From: Ceratotherium simum simum
Taxonomy: Eukaryota; Chordata; Mammalia; Perissodactyla; Rhinocerotidae
Reading direction: 5' to 3'
Assembly (NCBI RefSeq): GCF_000283155.1
Contig: NW_004454182.1
Location: 4,887,623 to 4,951,622 of the forward strand
Length of the DNA: 64,000 nt
Both the position numbers and the translations under genes were made by a program. Below the pieces are notes generated by a model. That model made no database searches, was not told the origin of the DNA, and saw only the letters and a program-made list of their open reading frames with translations. Shown piece by piece: positions 58,819 to 64,000 of this stretch (position 1 is its first letter; every line of letters starts with the position of its first letter).

Positions 58819-61190
58819 ACGCAGTTTTTCTTTATTGTAGAGCTTATTGGTTTAAATAAATATTTCATACAAATGACAAATGAAAAGATAATTTTAAAGA
58901 TTCTTAATGGCATGAAACTATTTAGATTTCATTTCCATAAAATAATACAAAAATTTCCATAATGGGAACACAGTATATAAATTAAATCAAAGTCTATCTA
59001 CTAAACCATTGACTTTTTTTTCTTTTATATTTCAGCACATTGGTGTCGGATACTGTATTTTGGCTTCTGTACTTTTTTAGTAGAGTGCCATACATTATTT
59101 TTTATAGAAGTTGTATTTTGGAATTTGAAGAAATATTACAGTATGAACAAATATCATATGAAACAACTGTAAATATTAATAAATCTGCCAGTAACTTGCA
59201 TCATATTAAACGAGATTATTCCATAAGTGGTGGAATTTGAGATCTCTTAGAATTTAAAATAAGTCCAGATTTAGTCATTAGCATTAAATTCCCTTGCAAT
59301 TACATATATAAAGTCATGTTATTATTTTCATGAAAAAAAATTGAATGTTATACAAGTAATTCATGAAGCATATAAGCAAATGATTTCCCTTCATTCTGCA
59401 TAAATCGGCTATGCAATTTTGCCGTATAAACATAACCTTCAATGTAATTTGATACCCTTTCAAATGGTTTCTGCAGTCAAAAAAGGGCTTGAATTATATC
59501 ATGTACGTTACTAATATTGGCTTCCCCGCAAGGGTGAGTAAACAGAAAATAAAATGTAAACATCTGTGGAAAGCGATCCCAGTATGAAATATTGCCATAA
59601 CATTTCATTCCAATCGGAATCACTGTTGACTTTCAATATTAAGACCTGCAGTAGGTAAGACCACTGGCTGAAAATTAAAAGTTAATTTATGGAAAATTGT
59701 GGCCAAGAGATGTGTATTCTACATTTGAACATTTGTTAAATAAATAATGAAACATAAGAAAGAAACCAAACCCTTTCAGAAATCCTTGGATTTTATTTAT
59801 ATCCGGGTGCCCAGACCAGAGGGCTGCTGTTCTCACAGTTGAACTGTTTTGACTGTCCCCAGCCAGGGATGACCTGGAGCTCATCACACAAGGTCCTTCT
59901 CATTTGCTTAGCCAATGCCTACTGAGACTCAAGCCATTGTTTTTAAAGAGCTTGGAGATTCCTTTTGCAGGAAAGTTGATTTTATATTACCCAGTTTTGT
60001 GTGTTTTCCGAAGTACTTTTGGTCATCTTTTTTCAGAATATAACTGTTACAAAACCTGTTCCAATTCACAGTGCAATTTGATGAATTACCTTCTCAGGAT
60101 TTCATTATAAATGTGTTTTAAAGTGCTGCTGCAGAGACTGAGGTGTTTTGAAATAGCAAGTAGGTACACGGCAAATGAAAAGCCGTACACTGAAATGACT
60201 TGGGTTCTCAGCATTCCAGGGAGCTGTTCCTCTAATTCCTCAGAGCATCTGTGTATTGCTTTATTAATATTAGGCAGGGTTATTTCATTATTAATATAAA
60301 ACAGAATGATTCTGCCCTGGAGAAGAATTCCACCTCAGGTGTATGACAGGCCTGACCTGTGAACAAACCACAGAATTCAGTAAAGCTTGTTTTCTGATTA
60401 ATGACAATGAGACACGACATCTTCTAGCTATGTGATGAAGTGGAATGAACTCTCTGAGCTTTGTAACTTCCTTATTTCATAATCATTGCTTTTTAGGATT
60501 TCAAAGTTTATTTTATATGGCAAATCCATGGGAGGATAAATATAAAACAAGTCTGTGTGAGATCATTTTATCTTCAAGTCAAACTTGTCGAGGTTTATTT
60601 TATGTTCCTGATTCCCCCCAATTCAGTGGTTTTTCCTGGTACACACATTTAAATGGAATCTGAAGTATGAAAATCACAGAATCATCCATCTGCACAAGAC
60701 CTTAGAGTTAATCTAACCGAAGAGAACAAGTCTCGCATCCAACATCACACAGGTTGGAAGTTCTAAGACTGATTGTTTACTTCTTGTTAATTACCATCAA
60801 AAGCTTCTCATTCTAGTGAAATGACATCACCTTTCAACTTCCAAGGTTTCTACAAGTTTACTTGTTTGTAATGGTGTTTGAATGCTTTTGTAGCTCTAAC
60901 CCATTATTAAAATCAGATTGGCTCTGTAAAACTAAACAAGCAATTTTACATGGATTTTAACTTGACTGGCTTCTTGGTAAACTCAGCGGCTGCAAACACT
61001 GATTTATCTATGACACAGAAAAGTGCTCTGTATGTTGGATCAGCATATAACACACTCCATCCACGAAACCAGGACTGGTGGTGCTGCGTGAGGGACTCTA
61101 ACCTGGCTTCCCTCAGGTTAGGTGACAGCAACAGTAGTATCTAGAGTAGTATTTAGAGGCAGAAGTACATTAATAATTTTTTGCTCTTTT
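58819..61190. other. Unassigned AT-rich sequence
   Basis: About 2.4 kb without a recognised repeat or gene. Frames of 60-72 codons near 59040, 59904, 60111 and 60445 have no motif or splice context. Confidence 0.5.
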
Positions 61191-61194
61191 TTTA

Positions 61195-61300
61195 AAGAAT
61201 AAGGGGTGTCAGCTAAGTTAAGAGATTTGTTCCACACCACAGAGCCAGACAAAGTTTAAACTAAAACTCAGGATTTTTAACTCAGAGTCCACAGTACTTT
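61195..61300 (-). mobile_element. SINE MIR fragment
   Basis: 'GCTAAGTTAAGAGATTTGTT', 'CCACACCACAGAGCCAGAC' and 'TCAGAGTCCACAGTAC' fit the antisense MIR head. Confidence 0.55.
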
Positions 61301-61484
61301 TTTTTCATCATATCAGTTTGTCTTTTCTGAGAAAGTTCAAAATAATTCCTTTCTAATTTTGATGAGTATCATGAAAAAGCCAGTTAGAAGTGCTAGTTCC
61401 TAGTTTGGGACTTATTGGAAATTAATATTTTTAGACAAAGATTGGCTTGTGTTTTGTATACCATAGTGTGTCTGGTTTCTATTT

Positions 61485-61700
61485 GTTTATCCATTCAATA
61501 AATGCTTATTGAAAGATGTCAGTGGAGCAGGCACTATTCCAAGGACCCAGAATAAAGAACCCAACAAGCAGACCTCCCCTCATCCTGTTAGACAGTAGGA
61601 TCGAGGTGAGAAGGATGAGTCCAAAACTAGAGACATCCTTTGCAATAGAGAGATGGCGAAGAATAAATGAAGTAAGATATTCAGTGTTATGTAGATCTCT
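61485..61700 (-). mobile_element. LINE L2 3' end, antisense
   Basis: 'ATCCATTCAATAAATGCTTA', 'GCAGGCACTATTCCAAGGAC' and 'AATAAAGAACCCAACAAGCA' match the antisense L2 terminus. Confidence 0.65.
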
Positions 61701-61723
61701 AGAAGAAGGAAATTATTTACTTT

Positions 61724-61977
61724 ATTTATTTATTTATTTTTGGTGAGGAAGATCAGCCCTGAGCTAACATCCATGCCAATCCTCCTCTTTTTGCTGAGGA
61801 AGATTGGCCCTGGGCTAACGTCCGTGCCAATCTTCCTCTATTTTGTACGTGGGATGCTGCCGCAGCATGGCTTGATAAGTGGTGCATAGGTCCACGCCCA
61901 GGATCCAAACCTGCGAACCTCAGGCAGCCGAAACAGAGCATGTAAACTTAACCACTGTGCCACCAGGCCGGCCCCAT
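61724..61977 (-). mobile_element. ERE SINE
   Basis: A TTTA-repeat tail is followed by 'GGTGAGGAAGATCAGCCCTG' and 'AGATTGGCCCTGGGCTAACG', and the tRNA-like end closes with 'CACCAGGCCGGCCCC'. The duplication AAATTATTTACTTT lies at 61710-61723 and 61978-61991. Confidence 0.95.
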
Positions 61978-61991
61978 AAATTATTTACTTT

Positions 61992-62594
61992 TATGATGAC
62001 TCATTATCTTTATCATAATGATTTTTAATATCAAGAGAACATCTAAAATATGGATTTTATTGAAAAGCAAATTACAAAACGTTCTGACAGAATAAAATGT
62101 CAGATAAAAAAATGACCCAACTCCAAGATTTTCAGTTATCATATGGCTGTAATTTATCTCTGATTCTATACATTATCCAAATGATCACAGACTACATCTC
62201 CCCACTTGGGGAGATGAAACTTAGTTTGATTTAGAAATTTCTCAGTTTCTATTGTGGCTTTGCCTATTTTACCAGACTTACATTTTTTATCTTATCCCAG
62301 GAGGTTAATAAGGTCTATTAAGTGAGAGAACTCTGCCAGCAAGTTATATGGCATTTCACATAACTTAGGTTTTTTTTGGTTAGTCGAATAATTTTTTTAT
62401 GGTTAGTCAAATAATTTGAATGACATAGTTGAAAGACAAAAGATTCATCAACATTATATGCTTATATGTCTGTTTGACAAATCACTGCAATATACATGAA
62501 TAATAAGATCTCTATTACTAATAATTAACATAATAATCTGTTGTTATATTCAAATAGATAGTCTTTCCTAATCAAGGTAATTTTCAGATACATA
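61992..62594. other. Unassigned sequence with a 23-bp tandem duplication
   Basis: AT-rich. The unit GGTTAGTCGAATAATTT at 62378-62400 recurs at 62401-62421 with a few changes. No gene. Confidence 0.6.
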
Positions 62595-62610
62595 TAAAAT
62601 TATCACTTTT

Positions 62611-62954
62611 TTTTTTTTTTGTGAGGAAGATCAGCCCTGAGCTAACATCTATTCCGATCTTTTTTTTTTTTGTGAGGAAGATCAGCCCTGAGCTAACATC
62701 TATGCTAATCCTCCTCTTTTTGCTGAGGAAGACCGGCTCTGAGCTAACATCCATCGCCAATCCTCCTCCTTTTTTTCCCCCAAAGCCCCAGTAGATAGTT
62801 GTATGTCATAGCTGCACATCCTTCTAGTTGCTGTATGTGGGACACGGCCTCAGCATGGCAGGAGAAGCGGTGCGTCGGTGCACACCCGGGATCTGAACCC
62901 GGGCCACCAGTGGCGGAGCACGAGCACTTAACCACTAAGCCACAGGGCCGGCCC
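62611..62954 (-). mobile_element. ERE1-type SINE with a duplicated 3' tail
   Basis: The standard reversed ERE1 body ends 'CCACAGGGCCGGCCC'. At its tail side, a segment 'GTGAGGAAGATCAGCCCTG' plus 'AGCTAACATCTAT' and a T-run occurs twice, about 50 bp apart (62621 and 62672). The perfect 16-bp duplication TAAAATTATCACTTTT at 62595-62610 and 62955-62970 encloses both tails, so the extra copy belongs to one insertion. Confidence 0.93.
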
Positions 62955-63155
62955 TAAAATTATCACTTTTAAGCTCAATGTTATGAAATGCACTATACTA
63001 GAATAGTTTTCATCTTCAAACAAAGGTAACGTATAAGTTCTGTAGTTAAGCAAAAGTAACCGAAAATCGAATGTTAGTATGAGCTTATTATTGTGGGAAA
63101 TTTGTCTTTTGTGAGTTTCATCAGATTCTAGGCTGAAAGAGTCTATTTCTGAAAC

Positions 63156-63399
63156 TTTTTTTTTTTTTGTGAGGAAGATTGGCCCTGAGCAAACATCTGC
63201 CAATCCTCCTCTTTTTGCTGAGGAAGACTGGCCCTGGGCTAACATCCATGCCCATCTTCCTCTACTTTATATGGTACTCTGCCACAGCATGGCTTGAGAA
63301 GCGATGCTTTGGTGTGCGCCCGGGAACCGAACTGGGGAACCCAGGGCCACCGCAGCGGAGGATGCGCACTTAAACACTTGCGCCACCAGGTCGGCCCTG
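63156..63399 (-). mobile_element. ERE SINE
   Basis: A T-run is followed by 'GTGAGGAAGATTGGCCCTGA' and 'AGACTGGCCCTGGGCTAACA', and the tRNA-like end closes with 'CCACCAGGTCGGCCC'. The duplication TATTTCTGAAAC lies at 63144-63155 and 63400-63411. Confidence 0.93.
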
Positions 63400-63411
63400 T
63401 ATTTCTGAAAC

Positions 63412-63890
63412 ATTTTTAATGTTACGTAGCCTTATATAAAACAAATACTGGTAGAAAACAAAGCCTAAAGAGACTAAAAAGGTTTTTAAAGTTTTTACTA
63501 TAGATTAAAGAACATACTGGCCAGTGAAAATATTTAGTCTGGGCCCAATTGTAGACAACTCAGTGCTCATGTTTATAATATACACCAGCTCATACGCACC
63601 CTCTTAGATTCACAGACCCTTCCCCAAACTACAGCTATAGGAAGTCCAAGCTCTACAGAGCTGAAGTGACTTTTTTATACTAGTTTTTATCTCAGTATTC
63701 TGTAACTATAAACTGAGTCACAGGCAATTACACAAAGCCTTGTTTACCTAATGTTTCGACATTAATCCTATTACTGTATGTTCAGGCCTTCCCTGCAGAC
63801 ACTAAGAATGATATGAAAATGAAGTAATGCTTACGTAATGCATTCTTTTTTTGCATCTCCATATTATTTTTGACCATTCTATAGACAGAA
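63412..63890. other. Unassigned sequence
   Basis: No recognised feature. Confidence 0.5.
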
Positions 63891-63894
63891 AATT

Positions 63895-64000
63895 TATTTT
63901 TTATTTTTTATTTTTTAATTTTTTGTTTATTGCAGTAACATTGGTTTATAACATTGTAAAAATTTCAGGTGTACATCATTGTACTTCTATTTCTGCATGG
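63895..64000 (-). mobile_element. Lineage-specific L1 3' end, cut by the window edge
   Basis: A TTTTTA-rich tail is followed by 'TTATTGCAGTAACATTGG' and 'TTCAGGTGTACATCATTGTA', the same 3' UTR as at 34255 and 46381. It continues beyond the window. Confidence 0.88.

Noticed and set aside
1..64000. CRISPR arrays, operons, tRNA or rRNA genes
   Set aside because: No regularly spaced identical repeats and no ribosomal RNA text. The only tRNA-like sequences are SINE heads (ERE and MIR), not functional tRNA genes.

Overview
This window looks like AT-rich, non-coding DNA from a mammalian chromosome, and the lineage can be narrowed. Ten copies of the tRNA-derived equine repetitive element (ERE) SINE are present. 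They have recognisable A and B boxes at the tRNA-like end, A-rich tails and, in nine cases, clean 11-16 bp target-site duplications (TSDs). EREs point to a perissodactyl, most likely Equus. No bacterial features (operons, ribosome binding sites, CRISPR arrays, tRNA or rRNA genes) are visible. Repeat names rest on remembered family consensus sequences, not on a search, so subfamily names are deliberately vague.

Layout. 0-7 kb: mostly unassigned sequence with a decayed L2 at 1.1-2.2 kb. 7-12 kb: two EREs, a long purine-rich strand, and a 90-bp candidate protein-coding exon on the minus strand (11039-11128), followed by an L2 tail, a MER5-like hAT and a perfect 16-bp hairpin. 12-20 kb: MIR and L2 fragments, three MLT1-type LTRs (one split by an ERE, one nested inside an older LTR that itself splits a MIR), and a diverged tandem duplication near 16.7 kb. 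20-33 kb: sparse repeats, a few LTR-like blocks, two EREs and an L2. 33-37.3 kb: a long antisense L1M relic carrying several later insertions. 39.5-40.0 kb: an L1-superfamily ORF2 relic whose reading looks unlike ordinary mammalian L1. 43.7-46.9 kb: an L2, an ERE and a lineage-specific L1 3' end. 50-53.5 kb: L2 and MIR pieces, including a four-unit interstitial telomeric repeat held in the loop of a perfect 23-bp inverted repeat. 53.5-61 kb: mostly unassigned sequence with two CpG-retaining islands. 61-64 kb: three EREs in the same orientation and the start of another L1 3' end.

No complete gene is present. The best coding evidence is the single exon near 11.1 kb: exactly one open frame, bounded by a TTTTAG acceptor and a GTGAGT donor, with five CpGs kept in AT-rich surroundings. 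If it is real, the window is intronic sequence of a long minus-strand gene whose identity I do not recognise. The other open frames of 60-119 codons are chance frames or lie inside transposable elements. The remaining content is a layered record of transposon insertion, with local rearrangements (telomeric insertion, fold-back hairpin, short tandem duplications) as the less ordinary signals.
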